From Nitrospira sp. CR1.3 (lineage in GTDB: Bacteria; Nitrospirota; Nitrospiria; Nitrospirales; Nitrospiraceae), in contig WIAH01000009.1 of NCBI GenBank assembly GCA_014055525.1, positions 1 through 64,000 on the forward strand: a stretch of DNA of 64,000 nucleotides, read 5' to 3'. Both the position numbers and the translations under genes were made by a program. Shown here in pieces: positions 53,271-64,000 of this stretch; positions within the stretch are counted from its first letter, which is position 1; each line of letters begins with the position of its first letter. Below the pieces are notes generated by a model. That model was not told where the DNA came from and did no database searches. It saw nothing but the letters and a program-made list of their open reading frames with translations.

Positions 53271-53615
53271 ATGGCTAAGCGAATTGCCGTCGTTATTACT
53301 GAAGACCCCCGTCAAACTCACCGCCCTGTGGAGGCGTTACGGATTGCCCTCGGTTTGTGCGCGGGTGAACATGAGACGACAGTCATCCTGTTAGGACGAG
53401 CGTCTCTTCTCCTCACAGACGATATCGATGAAGTCGTGGATGTGGATGTTCTTGAAAAATATCGTCCTTCTTTTCAGCATCTGAACGTTCCCTTCATTCT
53501 TGAACAGGAGGGTGCGCCCATAGCAGTTATTCCGGCGTTTTCTGTCTCTCGACGGTCCCAGCTTGAGATTAACTCGCTTCTACACTCAGTGGATCGAACG
53601 TTGGTATTCACATGA
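53271..53615 (+). CDS. DsrF/TusC-like protein
   Basis: A 114-residue DsrE-fold protein: KRIAVVITEDPRQTHRPVEALRIALGL (in part) and a typical VILLGRASLLLTDD segment. It lacks a Cys in the likely active region, as expected for the non-catalytic TusC/DsrF subunit. It begins 9 bases after the first gene and its stop overlaps the next start (ATGA). With both neighbours it should form a hexameric relay complex. Confidence 0.7.
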   Translation: MAKRIAVVITEDPRQTHRPVEALRIALGLCAGEHETTVILLGRASLLLTDDIDEVVDVDVLEKYRPSFQHLNVPFILEQEGAPIAVIPAFSVSRRSQLEINSLLHSVDRTLVFT

Positions 53616-53845
53616 ACACATTTCTGTACCTACTTCGACAGCCGATCGATCGTATTCCAGCCTCTCTCTTTCTCCCAACTGAAAACCCAGGGGACGTCGT
53701 GCTGATCGAAGCTGCCGCTGCCGCTCCCCTTTCTCTTGAGAAGGGAACAGTTTATACGATGGTTCGCGAGCAGGATGTTTGGGGATTGACGTATGAAAGC
53801 CTTGTCGACAAGATATTTGAAAGTGATCGTGTGATGGTCATTTAG
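53612..53845 (+). CDS. DsrH/TusB-like protein
   Basis: A 77-residue protein with the DsrH/TusB pattern: a short MNTFLYLLRQP start, GDVVLIEAAAAAPLS and TVYTMVREQDVWGLTYESLVDKIFE (cited in part). It is the third subunit of a DsrEFH/TusBCD set. Translation is coupled to the preceding gene by a 4-base overlap. No dsrC, tusA or tusE lies near, so the sulfur acceptor is unknown. Confidence 0.65.
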   Translation: MNTFLYLLRQPIDRIPASLFLPTENPGDVVLIEAAAAAPLSLEKGTVYTMVREQDVWGLTYESLVDKIFESDRVMVI

Positions 53846-54155
53846 CGCGCAATGCCTACTTCCGATGAATGTGTTGAGAAAGATAAAATCGTCGTAGGAG
53901 TCGGAGTAGTCTTAGGATCTGTGAAGAGAGGGGATTGTCCAGAAAGGCCTGTCCGAACAAGGCCATTTCTTCATAGCTCTCTGTTGATGGCATTGGGGAC
54001 TGGCACTGAGTTCCCCGTGGGTAGAGGGCCACGATCCTCTGGATAGAGAGGAAGTGTTTCTGTTCCATAAGGGCTCCAGAGAGGGGATCGTGTGAGTTCT
54101 TCTCAGAAAGCTGGACGAAATACTGAGTTATCCACAGGTGTGAATAAGCCTGTGT
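53846..54155. other. Probable chromosomal origin region (oriC) and dnaA promoter area
   Basis: This 310-base gap between the DsrH-like gene and dnaA has a perfect DnaA box TTATCCACA (54128-54136) and a near-perfect inverted box, TGTGAATAA (54139-54147; TTATTCACA on the minus strand). Both are directly before the dnaA start. A third, perfect box occurs at 52968-52976. AT-rich stretches lie at 53875-53895 and around 52885-52930. No gene is seen in the gap. Confidence 0.65.
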
Positions 54156-55520
54156 ATGGGCAATGATACGGTGGTTATGACTGTCGCAACTGTCTGGCAA
54201 GAAGCTTTAGCCTACATCCAAGGGAAAGTTCCAAAACAGGTTTATGATACGTGGTTTACGCCTGTTCATCTGGAGCGGATTGAGGATACAACGGCCCAGA
54301 TTGCGGTCCCGAACAAGTTCTTCGGTGACTGGTTAAGCCAACACTATGGACCGCTCTTGGAGGAGGCAGTCTCGACAGCACGAGGAGGGGGGGAAACGGC
54401 TGTGTCGTTTGTGGTCTTTAGCCGACTCCCTGGTAAGGCGGTCGACCCCAACGTGATCGTGCAGGCCGCCCGCACGACCAATACCCAGAGGCCGAAACGA
54501 GGTATTCAGCTTAATCCGAAATATACCTTCAAGAATTTTGTTGTCGGAGCCGGAAATCAGTTTGCGCATGCCGCCTGCATGGCTGTGGCGGAACAGCCGG
54601 CGAAGGCCTATAACCCGCTCTTCATTTATGGAGGAGTGGGGCTCGGCAAAACCCATCTCCTGAACGCCATCGCCAATCATGTAGCGGAACGAACCGATCT
54701 CCGTATTGCGTATCTCACGACGGAGCAGTTCACGAACGAAGTCATCAATTCCATCCGCTATGACAAAATGGCAGACCTGCGGAAGCGGTATCGGCACATC
54801 GACATGTTGATGATCGACGACATCCAATTCCTGGCCGGAAAAGAACGGACCCAGGAAGAGTTTTTCCATACCTTCAACTCGCTGTACGAGGCACATAAAC
54901 AGATCGTGCTCTCCAGCGACCGCTTTCCGAAGGACATGCCCGATATCGAAGAGCGGCTTCGGTCCCGCTTTGAATGGGGGCTGATCGCGGATCTGCAACC
55001 TCCGGACGTCGAAACCCGGATTGCGATTTTGCGGAAGAAATCGGAGGACGAAGGCGTCACGTTGCCCGAAGACGTCATCCAATTCCTGTCGACCACAATG
55101 AAGAGCAACATCCGGGAGCTCGAAGGCTCGTTGGTTCGGCTCGGCGCCTACGCGTCATTGACCGGACAGATCATTACCCTGGACATGGCCAAGAACGTAC
55201 TGCGGGATCTCATCGGGGATAAGAAAAAGATCGTGGCTATGGAGGATATTCAGGAAGTGGTGAGCACCTGGTTTCATGTGAAAATCGCGGACCTGAAGTC
55301 GCGCCGCCGGAGCAAAACTCTCGTCCATCCCAGGCAGATAGCCATGTATCTCTGTCGGGAACTCACCGACGCCTCCTATCCGGAGATCGGGCGGCATTTT
55401 GGGGGGAAGGACCATACGACCATCATTCACGCCTGCCGACAGATTACCAAGGCGCGAGAAGGTGACAGCGCATTGCACGCGACGCTGGACGGCTTGAAGG
55501 ACAAGATCCTCCGCGGCTGA
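54156..55520 (+). CDS. dnaA: Chromosomal replication initiator DnaA
   Basis: A 454-residue AAA+ initiator. Domain I (about 10-80) contains VWQEALAYIQGKVPKQVYDTW; the ATPase has Walker A GGVGLGKTH (159-167), Walker B LMIDDIQFLAGKE, and arginine-rich box VII region; the C-terminal DNA-binding domain includes HPRQIAMYLCRELTDASYPEIGRHFGGKDHTT (in part). It melts oriC and loads the helicase. The start is 54156 or 54177; neither has a clear ribosome site. It heads the dnaA-dnaN-gyrB series. Confidence 0.97.
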   Translation: MGNDTVVMTVATVWQEALAYIQGKVPKQVYDTWFTPVHLERIEDTTAQIAVPNKFFGDWLSQHYGPLLEEAVSTARGGGETAVSFVVFSRLPGKAVDPNVIVQAARTTNTQRPKRGIQLNPKYTFKNFVVGAGNQFAHAACMAVAEQPAKAYNPLFIYGGVGLGKTHLLNAIANHVAERTDLRIAYLTTEQFTNEVINSIRYDKMADLRKRYRHIDMLMIDDIQFLAGKERTQEEFFHTFNSLYEAHKQIVLSSDRFPKDMPDIEERLRSRFEWGLIADLQPPDVETRIAILRKKSEDEGVTLPEDVIQFLSTTMKSNIRELEGSLVRLGAYASLTGQIITLDMAKNVLRDLIGDKKKIVAMEDIQEVVSTWFHVKIADLKSRRRSKTLVHPRQIAMYLCRELTDASYPEIGRHFGGKDHTTIIHACRQITKAREGDSALHATLDGLKDKILRG

Positions 55521-55546
55521 CCGGTGGCTCGAGGGAGAAGGGAACC

Positions 55547-56674
55547 ATGAAAGTTCGAATCGGACGGGATGAACTACTGACAGGCCTGCAACGCGTCCAG
55601 GGCGTTGTGGAGAAACGCAACACCATGCCGATCCTGTCGAACATTCTGATCGAAGCAAAACAGGAAGGGGCCGAGATCGTTGCAACGGATCTGGAGATAG
55701 GCATGCGCGGCCTGTACAAGGCGACGGTGCAAAAGACCGGCGGCGTGACTGTCTCCGCCCGCAAGCTCTACGAAATCATCAAGGAACTGCCGCCGGGTGA
55801 GATCGAGGTCGCGAGCGGAGAAAACAACTGGACGAGCATTCAAGCCGGCAAGAGCCAATTCAAGATCGTGGGGCTTCCAAGTTCAGACTATCCGGCTCTC
55901 CCTACGATTGAACGCGAAGGACTGACGCCGCTCTCGGGAGCCGGGCTTCTTGAACTGATCCGCAAGACGCTCTTTGCCGCGGGTGATAACGACGCCCGCT
56001 ATATCCTCAACGGGTTGCTGGTCACTCTGATATCCGGCGAGAAGAAGACGACGCTGCGGCTGGTCGGTACCGACGGCCACCGGCTGGCCGTGGCGGAACA
56101 GGACTTGGGAAAGGCCGGAGCCAAGGGCACGCCGCAGGAGATCAAGGCCATTATTCCGAAGAAGGCGGCCCATGAAATGCGTCGTCTCTTGGAAGAGGGG
56201 GGCGACAACGAACCCCTGATCGGGTTTACGAAAAACCTCATGATTTTCAGGAAAAGCGGATTGCTGCTGACGTCACGGCTGATGGAGGGCAGCTATCCGA
56301 ACTACCAACAGGTGATTCCGAAGGAGAGTAACAAGAGGATCAACGTCAATCGGCTGGAACTGGAAAGCGCGTTACGGCGCGTGTCGGTCTTATCGAAAGA
56401 CAAGGCCAATGCCGTGAAACTGTCGTTTTCACCGGGCCGCCTCACGCTCTTTTCCAGCAGTCCCGATTATGGCGAGGCGACGGAGGAACTTGCGGCTCGC
56501 TATGAGGGCGAGGCGCTCAACACCGGGTTCAACGCGCGTTACCTACTGGATGTATTCGGTGTGATGGACGGCGAAACCATCTCGCTCCAGATGGACAGTC
56601 CGTTGAGCCCCTGTCTGATTCAAGAGGCGGAGACCCCCGGATTCAAATGTGTTGTCATGCCGATTAAAATTTAG
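55547..56674 (+). CDS. dnaN: DNA polymerase III sliding clamp (beta subunit)
   Basis: A 375-residue clamp with three similar domains. Conserved marks are the N-terminal KRNTMPILSNILIEA, the VGTDGHRLAVAE segment at about 178-189, and the C-terminal PCLIQEAETPGFKCVVMPI. It encircles DNA and tethers the polymerase. It follows dnaA by 26 bases with GGAGAAGGGAACC before the ATG. The usual family length is about 370. Confidence 0.96.
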   Translation: MKVRIGRDELLTGLQRVQGVVEKRNTMPILSNILIEAKQEGAEIVATDLEIGMRGLYKATVQKTGGVTVSARKLYEIIKELPPGEIEVASGENNWTSIQAGKSQFKIVGLPSSDYPALPTIEREGLTPLSGAGLLELIRKTLFAAGDNDARYILNGLLVTLISGEKKTTLRLVGTDGHRLAVAEQDLGKAGAKGTPQEIKAIIPKKAAHEMRRLLEEGGDNEPLIGFTKNLMIFRKSGLLLTSRLMEGSYPNYQQVIPKESNKRINVNRLELESALRRVSVLSKDKANAVKLSFSPGRLTLFSSSPDYGEATEELAARYEGEALNTGFNARYLLDVFGVMDGETISLQMDSPLSPCLIQEAETPGFKCVVMPIKI

Positions 56675-56758
56675 GCAAGAGGCTCAGGGCAAGTGGCGAT
56701 GGAGAGAAGCGCAATGGTTCTGGGCCGCCTGCCCCACCCCCTTAGCTCCTCGCCCTGA

Positions 56759-59263
<2,505 letters not shown>

Positions 59264-59284
59264 CGGGTTCCGTCACAGACGTAA

Positions 59285-59344
59285 GAGACCGTCCGTCCTC
59301 GCACCCCGCCCGGTGTAGGGACCCCGCTCCGGGCGGGCGGTCTC
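59285..59344 (+). terminator. GC-rich hairpin between gyrB and gyrA
   Basis: GAGACCGTCCGTCC (59285-59298) pairs with GGGCGGGCGGTCTC (59331-59344) over about 14 bases with two G-T type mismatches, and a second pair CCCGCCCGG / CCGGGCGGG lies inside. It can fold strongly; no U-run follows, so it may attenuate or stabilise rather than end transcription. It separates the gyrase genes. Confidence 0.5.
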
Positions 59345-59400
59345 CTACATCTGTGCCACCCGTTGCAGTCCTGTGAGAGAAATGGAGAAAAGAGAAAGAC

Positions 59401-61878
59401 ATGCCGCCGGATGAACGCTTAGGCCAGATTGCGATCGAAGACGAGATGCGGTCGTCCTACCTCGATTACGCCATGAGCGTGATCGTGGGGCGGGCGCTCC
59501 CGGATGTCCGCGACGGCCTCAAGCCGGTCCATCGCCGCATCCTCTTCGGCATGAACGAGATGGGCCTGGTCCACAATCGAGCCTACCGAAAATCCGCCAA
59601 GATCGTCGGCGAGATCATGGGCAACTACCACCCGCACGGCGACTCGGCGATCTACGATACGCTCGTGCGCATGGCGCAGGATTTCAACATGCGCTATCCG
59701 CTGGTGGACGGCCAGGGAAACTACGGCTCGATGGACGGCGATTCGCCCGCGGCTATGCGCTATACCGAAGCGCGGATGACGAAGCTGGCCGAAGAGATGC
59801 TGGCCGACATCGACAAAGAAACCGTCGATTTCGGACCGAACTACGATGAGTCGCGGCAGGAGCCGCTGGTTCTGCCGACGAAAGTTCCGAATCTCCTCAT
59901 CAACGGAGCAGGCGGCATTGCCGTCGGCTACGCGACGAATATCCCGACCCACAACCTCGGCGAAGTGGTCGAAGGTCTCCTTCTCTTGCTGGAGAATCCT
60001 GAGGTCACCGTCGCGCAGCTGATGAAGAAGATTCCAGGGCCGGATTTCCCCACGGCGGGATTCATCTACGGCATGAGCGGCATCAAGGACGCGTACGAAA
60101 CCGGCCGAGGGCTCTTAAAACTACGCGCGAAGGTGGTGGCTGAGTCGGATGAGCGCACGGAACGCGAGCGGCTCATCGTGACCGAGATTCCCTATCAGGT
60201 GAACAAGGCCAAGCTGATCGAGAAGATCGCAGAACTGATCCAGGAAGACCGGATCAAGGGCATCTCCGACCTGCGCGACGAATCCTCAGCCCGCGAGGGA
60301 GTGCGGATCGTGATCGAGCTCAAGCGAGGGGAAATCCCGCTCGTGGTGCTGAACAATCTGTACAAGCACACGCAGCTGGAGACGACCTTCGGCGTGATCA
60401 TGCTGGCGCTCGTCAACAATCGTCCGGAAGTCCTGAATCTCAAGCAGATCCTCCATTATTTCATCGAGCATCGGCGCGAAGTGGTGGTGCGGCGGACGGC
60501 CTTCGAGCTGCGCAAGGCGGAAGAGCGGGCGCACATCCTCGAGGGACTCAAGATCGCCCTCGATAATCTCGACGCCGTCATCGCCCTGATCCGGCGCGCG
60601 CAATCGCCGGACGAAGCCAGAGTCGGACTCATGCGGCAGTTCACGTTGAGCGAGATTCAAGCGAACGCAATCCTGGACATGCGGCTCCAGCGGCTCACGC
60701 AGCTGGAACGGACGAAGCTGATTGAGGAATACGCGGAGGTCCTGAAACAGATCGAATATCTGAAGTCCGTCCTCGGCAGCGAGGCGCTGGTGCGCAAGAT
60801 CATCAAGGACGAGCTGACCCAGATCTACGAAGCCTACAAAGACGATCGGAAGACGCAGATCGTCAAGGAAGAGGCCGAGATCAATATCGAGGACCTGATC
60901 GCGGAGGAGGAAGTCGTCGTCACGATCTCCCATGCCGGTTATATCAAGCGTAACGCGGCCTCGCTCTATCGGGCGCAGCGCCGCGGCGGGAAGGGCAAAA
61001 TCGGCATGGGCATCAAAGACGAAGATTTCGTCGAAACGCTCTTTACCGCCTCGACGCACGACTCGCTTCTGTTCTTTACCGATGCCGGGAAGGTGTATTG
61101 GCTGAAGGTGCATGAAATTCCCGAAGCGAGTCGCGCGGCGAAGGGGAAGGCGCTGGTGAATTTGCTCGCGCTGTCCGGCGGCGAAAAGGTGACGGCGACG
61201 CTGCCGGTAAAGGAGTATCGAGAAGATCGATTCGTCATCATGGCGACGAAACGAGGGATCATCAAAAAGACCGAGCTGGCGGCCTACAGCAATCCCCGGC
61301 AGGGCGGCATCATCGCGCTGGGACTGGAAGAAGGCGACAAGCTGATCGGGGTGCATGTGACGGACGGCCAGCGCGAAATCCTGTTGGGCACGAAACAGGG
61401 AATTACGATTCGCTTCAAGGAAGACGAGGTCAGGCCGATGGGCCGGACGGCCTACGGAGTGAAGGGCATCACCCTCGAAGAGGGGAATGAGGTGATCGGC
61501 ATGGAGACGATCACGCCGGACTCGACCACAGCTATTCTTACCGTGACGGAAGGCGGTTACGGGAAACGGACGCCGGTTACGGAGTATCGCGTGCAGGGGC
61601 GCGGCGGCAAAGGCATCATCAGCGTGAAGACCACGGAGCGGAACGGATTGGCCGTCGGATTCCTGCAGGTCAGGGATGGCGATCAGATCATGTTGATGGC
61701 GGCGCAAGGCAAGGTGCTGCGCTGCAAAGTGGACGATATCCGCGAGATCGGCCGCAACACACAGGGTGTCCGGATTCTTGATCTCGACGGCGAAGAAGAC
61801 CGGGTCGTGGCGGTGGCCCGACTTGCTGAAAGCGTCGAGCGAGAGGAAGCGGCCGCAGAGGAAAACACGGGCGCCTGA
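59401..61878 (+). CDS. gyrA: DNA gyrase subunit A
   Basis: An 825-residue breakage-reunion subunit. The catalytic Tyr121 lies in AMRYTEARM. The quinolone region reads HPHGDSAIYD, with Ser82 and Asp86 at the drug-contact positions. The GyrA-box RRGGKGKIG (about 527) marks the C-terminal DNA-wrapping beta-pinwheel, which supports true gyrase rather than ParC. It follows gyrB by 137 bases. Length is as usual for gyrase. Confidence 0.97.
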   Translation: MPPDERLGQIAIEDEMRSSYLDYAMSVIVGRALPDVRDGLKPVHRRILFGMNEMGLVHNRAYRKSAKIVGEIMGNYHPHGDSAIYDTLVRMAQDFNMRYPLVDGQGNYGSMDGDSPAAMRYTEARMTKLAEEMLADIDKETVDFGPNYDESRQEPLVLPTKVPNLLINGAGGIAVGYATNIPTHNLGEVVEGLLLLLENPEVTVAQLMKKIPGPDFPTAGFIYGMSGIKDAYETGRGLLKLRAKVVAESDERTERERLIVTEIPYQVNKAKLIEKIAELIQEDRIKGISDLRDESSAREGVRIVIELKRGEIPLVVLNNLYKHTQLETTFGVIMLALVNNRPEVLNLKQILHYFIEHRREVVVRRTAFELRKAEERAHILEGLKIALDNLDAVIALIRRAQSPDEARVGLMRQFTLSEIQANAILDMRLQRLTQLERTKLIEEYAEVLKQIEYLKSVLGSEALVRKIIKDELTQIYEAYKDDRKTQIVKEEAEINIEDLIAEEEVVVTISHAGYIKRNAASLYRAQRRGGKGKIGMGIKDEDFVETLFTASTHDSLLFFTDAGKVYWLKVHEIPEASRAAKGKALVNLLALSGGEKVTATLPVKEYREDRFVIMATKRGIIKKTELAAYSNPRQGGIIALGLEEGDKLIGVHVTDGQREILLGTKQGITIRFKEDEVRPMGRTAYGVKGITLEEGNEVIGMETITPDSTTAILTVTEGGYGKRTPVTEYRVQGRGGKGIISVKTTERNGLAVGFLQVRDGDQIMLMAAQGKVLRCKVDDIREIGRNTQGVRILDLDGEEDRVVAVARLAESVEREEAAAEENTGA

Positions 61879-61916
61879 CGGCGTTCTCCTGTCCGTATCC
61901 TCACCCGCGCCCGCCT

Positions 61917-62486
61917 ATGAACGACCCGACCCCACAGGCACAGGCTTCTCCAAAAAAGAAACCTCTCGATACAGTAGTCAAACTAGCGCTTGCGGTGTTC
62001 TTCGGCTCGTTCGCCCTGATCTGGGGCGGCATGTACCTCAGCCGGCCGGACCGGTCGATACCGCCCTACAGCATCGGCTCACAGGAAGGGACCGCGGTGT
62101 CCGTGCACGTGCCGGCCTGGACGAGCGACACAGAGATCGAAACGCTCATCCAGCGGTTCCGCAAGGTCGGCCTCGAAACCAGAAACTTCGGCCCTATGAA
62201 GATCAGGCCGACGACTCCGGACGATCCGCGGGGACGGTACCGGCGCATCACCATCTACATCTTCACGCACGATGCCTGGGCCGAGGCGCCCATTCTCCAC
62301 AAGTATCTCACCGGCGAAGATCGTGAGATTCGCGAGGGTTTCCGGCGGGCGCTGCGCGGCTTCTATCACTTGACAGAATCGGAGGAAGAAGGGCGAATCG
62401 GCCCGCTGGTCGATGGGCCGGATTCCGCCGCCACGGCGGCCTACTCGCGACAGCTTTTCAAGGATTCGATTGCGGCAAAGCCTTAG
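61917..62486 (+). CDS. Membrane-anchored hypothetical protein
   Basis: A 189-residue protein with a short cytoplasmic N-terminus, one transmembrane helix (about 20-42, LALAVFFGSFALIWGGMYL) and an extracytoplasmic mixed alpha/beta part with ITIYIFTHDAWAEAP. I recognise no family. It follows gyrA by 38 bases and ends 4 bases into the convergent dciA gene. It is likely in the gyrase transcript. Confidence 0.65.
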   Translation: MNDPTPQAQASPKKKPLDTVVKLALAVFFGSFALIWGGMYLSRPDRSIPPYSIGSQEGTAVSVHVPAWTSDTEIETLIQRFRKVGLETRNFGPMKIRPTTPDDPRGRYRRITIYIFTHDAWAEAPILHKYLTGEDREIREGFRRALRGFYHLTESEEEGRIGPLVDGPDSAATAAYSRQLFKDSIAAKP

Positions 62487-62959
62487 CGAACGGAAGACCG
62501 AGACAGGGCCTCGGCCATCACCTGCGTGAGCCTATCTCGCAGCTCCGGATCCTGCACGGCGGCCGCATGGGCCGAGGCTTCGGTCAAAGCCGCATCGCTG
62601 ACCGCCCGCTTATGGATTGTAGGTGAAGCGGAGGTCTCAGCCTCTCCGGCTGAAGGGAGTTCGCCGACCCGCAAGGCGATCTCAGTGATGAGCGTTGTCC
62701 CGGCCGCTCCATTCAGCTTCGCAAGCAATGCCGGCTTCAAGAAGGTCAATTGCTGCACCCAGACGGAGTTTTGAACAGTCAGGTAGAGTTTCTTGAAGCG
62801 GATTTGGTCCGGCCATGTATGCGAAGCAATCGGTTCACCGACGATGCGGCGCCAGTCGTGCTGGAGACGGTGTTCAAGCAAACGCGATTCCAGGCCAAGA
62901 CGCTTGACCAGCCCCGAAAGGATTGTCCCGAAAGAATCAAGGGGTCGTGACGCGCGCAT
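62483..62959 (-). CDS. DciA-like (DUF721) replicative helicase loader
   Basis: A 158-residue protein with the DUF721/DciA signature: LEHRLQHDWRRIVGEPIASHTWPDQIRFKKLYLTVQNSVWVQQLTFLKPALLAKLN at about 28-83 (quoted in range only), followed by a disordered tail. DciA loads or activates the DnaB helicase in bacteria without DnaC/DnaI. Its position beside gyrA and dnaA fits a replication role. The gene is convergent with the hypothetical gene and divergent from smpB. Confidence 0.8.
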   Translation of the reverse strand: MRASRPLDSFGTILSGLVKRLGLESRLLEHRLQHDWRRIVGEPIASHTWPDQIRFKKLYLTVQNSVWVQQLTFLKPALLAKLNGAAGTTLITEIALRVGELPSAGEAETSASPTIHKRAVSDAALTEASAHAAAVQDPELRDRLTQVMAEALSRSSVR

Positions 62960-62989
62960 GGCGGCATTCTAGCAAAGCAGAGTGGAAAA

Positions 62990-63008
62990 GTCTGAAAGTT
63001 CGAAAGTG
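62990..63008. repeat. Dispersed short repeat, second copy
   Basis: GTCTGAAAGTTCGAAAGTG is the reverse complement, with one mismatch, of 51467-51485. It lies between dciA and smpB. A related phrase, CCAACTTTCAAC, follows at about 63048-63059. Confidence 0.4.
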
Positions 63009-63075
63009 AAAAAGGAAGGGCTCGGACCATGAACGCTTGCACCGTTCCAACTTTCAACTGTACAGCGGTTTTCGC

Positions 63076-63552
63076 ATGACACGCGAGGCGGAAGAAAAGA
63101 AAGAAAGGGCCGTGGCGACCAACCGCAAGGCCTTCCATGACTATTTTATCGAGGAAAAGTTTGAGGCCGGCATCCAGCTGCAGGGCACGGAGGTGAAATC
63201 TCTGCGCGAGGGAAGGGTGAACCTTCAAGACAGTTACGCCGGCGTGAAAGACGGCGAAATCTTCCTCCATCATTGCCACATCAGTCCCTACAGCCACGGC
63301 AATATCATGAATCACGATCCGATCAGGGTTCGTAAGCTCCTCCTGCATCGCAAGGAAATCAACAAGCTTATCGGCAGAACCCAACAGAAAGGCCTCACTC
63401 TCATACCGCTCCGGATCTACTTCTCCAAGCGCGGAATTGCCAAGGTCGAACTGGGACTTGCGAAGGGCAAGAAGCTTTACGACCGTCGCGAATCCATAAA
63501 AGCCCGCGAGGTAGGTCGCGAAGTCGAACGGGCGATCAAAGACAGGAAGTAG
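63076..63552 (+). CDS. smpB: SsrA-binding protein
   Basis: A 158-residue trans-translation factor that carries tmRNA to stalled ribosomes. Signatures are [31 protein letters not shown] (about 16-46, quoted as range), the [14 protein letters not shown] segment, and the C-terminal [21 protein letters not shown] helix. The start MTREAEEKK is chosen because the 13 upstream codons are weak and read partly into the intergenic repeat. No ssrA gene was seen here. Confidence 0.96.
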   Translation: MTREAEEKKERAVATNRKAFHDYFIEEKFEAGIQLQGTEVKSLREGRVNLQDSYAGVKDGEIFLHHCHISPYSHGNIMNHDPIRVRKLLLHRKEINKLIGRTQQKGLTLIPLRIYFSKRGIAKVELGLAKGKKLYDRRESIKAREVGREVERAIKDRK

Positions 63553-63668
63553 AAACTCTTCAGCTCCCACTTTCTTGCCGCTCGGTCTCTCATCGACCTC
63601 ACAAAGATTCACAAGATGCTGATTGTATTTGTGTAATAGCTCATTGGCTTGCTCAGACCATTTACCTC

Positions 63669-63699
63669 TTGACTTAGTTCTAACTAGAACTATTATACT
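63669..63699 (+). promoter_or_regulatory. DoxX-gene promoter with a palindromic operator
   Basis: A TTGACT -35 box (63669-63674) and a TATTAT or TATACT -10 box (63691-63696 or 63694-63699) enclose the inverted repeat AGTTCTA-AC-TAGAACT (63676-63691), whose 7-bp arms are perfect. A repressor bound there would block polymerase. MarR- or HxlR-type regulators often control DoxX genes by such sites. The rest of the 227-base gap after smpB shows no gene. Confidence 0.6.
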
Positions 63700-63779
63700 G
63701 GGGCACGGAAATGAGGGTGCGGGAGGCGGTCCGATGGGGTGCCGACTCGCTCGCCGCAAATTCAGATAGGAGGTATGCG

Positions 63780-64000
63780 ATGCAAGCGCTCTTTCGGACT
63801 GATGAAAGCTGGACGGGCCTGATTCTTAGGATGACGCTGGGTTTGGTGATGTTTCCGCACGGCGCGCAAAAACTTCTCGGCTGGTATGGAGGGTTCGGCT
63901 TCGACGGGACGATGGGATTCTTCACGCAGCAGATGGGCATGCCGTGGCTCATCGCGTTCCTCGTCATCATCGGTGAATCGTTCGGCAGTGTCGCGCTGTT
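63780..64000 (+). CDS. DoxX-family membrane protein (cut by window end)
   Basis: The first 73 residues of a DoxX-type protein: [33 protein letters not shown], then [22 protein letters not shown]. The PHGxQK element and the four-helix layout are typical. DoxX proteins belong to membrane complexes involved in redox or thiol stress. An ideal AGGAGG ribosome site lies six bases before the ATG. The remainder lies outside the window. Confidence 0.85.
   Translation, partial: MQALFRTDESWTGLILRMTLGLVMFPHGAQKLLGWYGGFGFDGTMGFFTQQMGMPWLIAFLVIIGESFGSVAL

Noticed and set aside
54032-54090. CGATCC...GGATCG inverted repeat before dnaA
   Set aside because: The pairing needs a four-base gap in one arm; too weak to report as an element.
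62779-63759. A 326-codon minus-strand frame opposite smpB
   Set aside because: It spans smpB and the DoxX promoter area; smpB is certain.

Overview
The window is a GC-rich bacterial chromosome segment that includes the replication-origin neighbourhood (hisS, three DsrE-type genes, dnaA, dnaN, gyrB, gyrA, then dciA and smpB). Several traits fit a member of Nitrospirota, most likely a Nitrospira-like autotroph: a long DabA-type inorganic-carbon uptake operon, an HpnR-like hopanoid methylase, a double-length ThyX-like protein, many small two-helix proteins and palindromic intergenic repeats. This assignment is inferred from gene content; no rRNA or other taxonomic marker was checked. No tRNA, rRNA, CRISPR array or intact transposon was seen.

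Layout. 1-4.3 kb: the tail of an unidentified gene with a strong terminator, exonuclease III, an MscS-like channel, a small lipoprotein/membrane-protein pair and a TPR protein. 4.3-9 kb: leuC-leuD with a visible promoter, CorA, and an inositol-monophosphatase-family enzyme. 9-15.7 kb: an orphan PilB/GspE-type ATPase with two PilZ proteins, an aminotransferase, a lytic transglycosylase, an exported MsrA and a LOG-like protein. 15.7-23 kb: a minus-strand block with a TPR protein, the TldE/TldD pair, HpnR and a GDPD phosphodiesterase. 23-34.6 kb: a Zn-ribbon regulator, a SulP transporter, a DUF1295 membrane protein, a sugar epimerase/reductase, EttA, an odd Asp/Glu-racemase-fold protein, an esterase, a PQQ-type dehydrogenase lipoprotein, SelO and a DUF2294 protein.

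35-43.8 kb is the most distinctive region: two tandem NuoL-like proteins, a shorter NuoM/N-like protein, a DabA (DUF2309) protein of about 1070 residues and a P-II-like protein, preceded by a leader with a nested hairpin. Together they look like an enlarged DAB/DAC-type CO2/bicarbonate accumulation system: the antiporter-like subunits would couple ion flow to the Zn-site DabA, and the P-II-like protein could sense metabolic state. 44-48.7 kb is a stress cluster with two Hsp20 chaperones, several small membrane or secreted proteins with strong ribosome sites, and an HtrA/DegP-like protease.

48.8-64 kb holds a TPR protein, the ThyX-like protein, and divergently from them hisS, a DsrE/DsrF/DsrH-like trio and the dnaA-dnaN-gyrB-gyrA series. 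DnaA boxes lie directly before dnaA and one lies inside the first DsrE-type gene, marking the probable oriC. The window ends in a DoxX-family gene whose promoter carries a perfect-arm palindromic operator.
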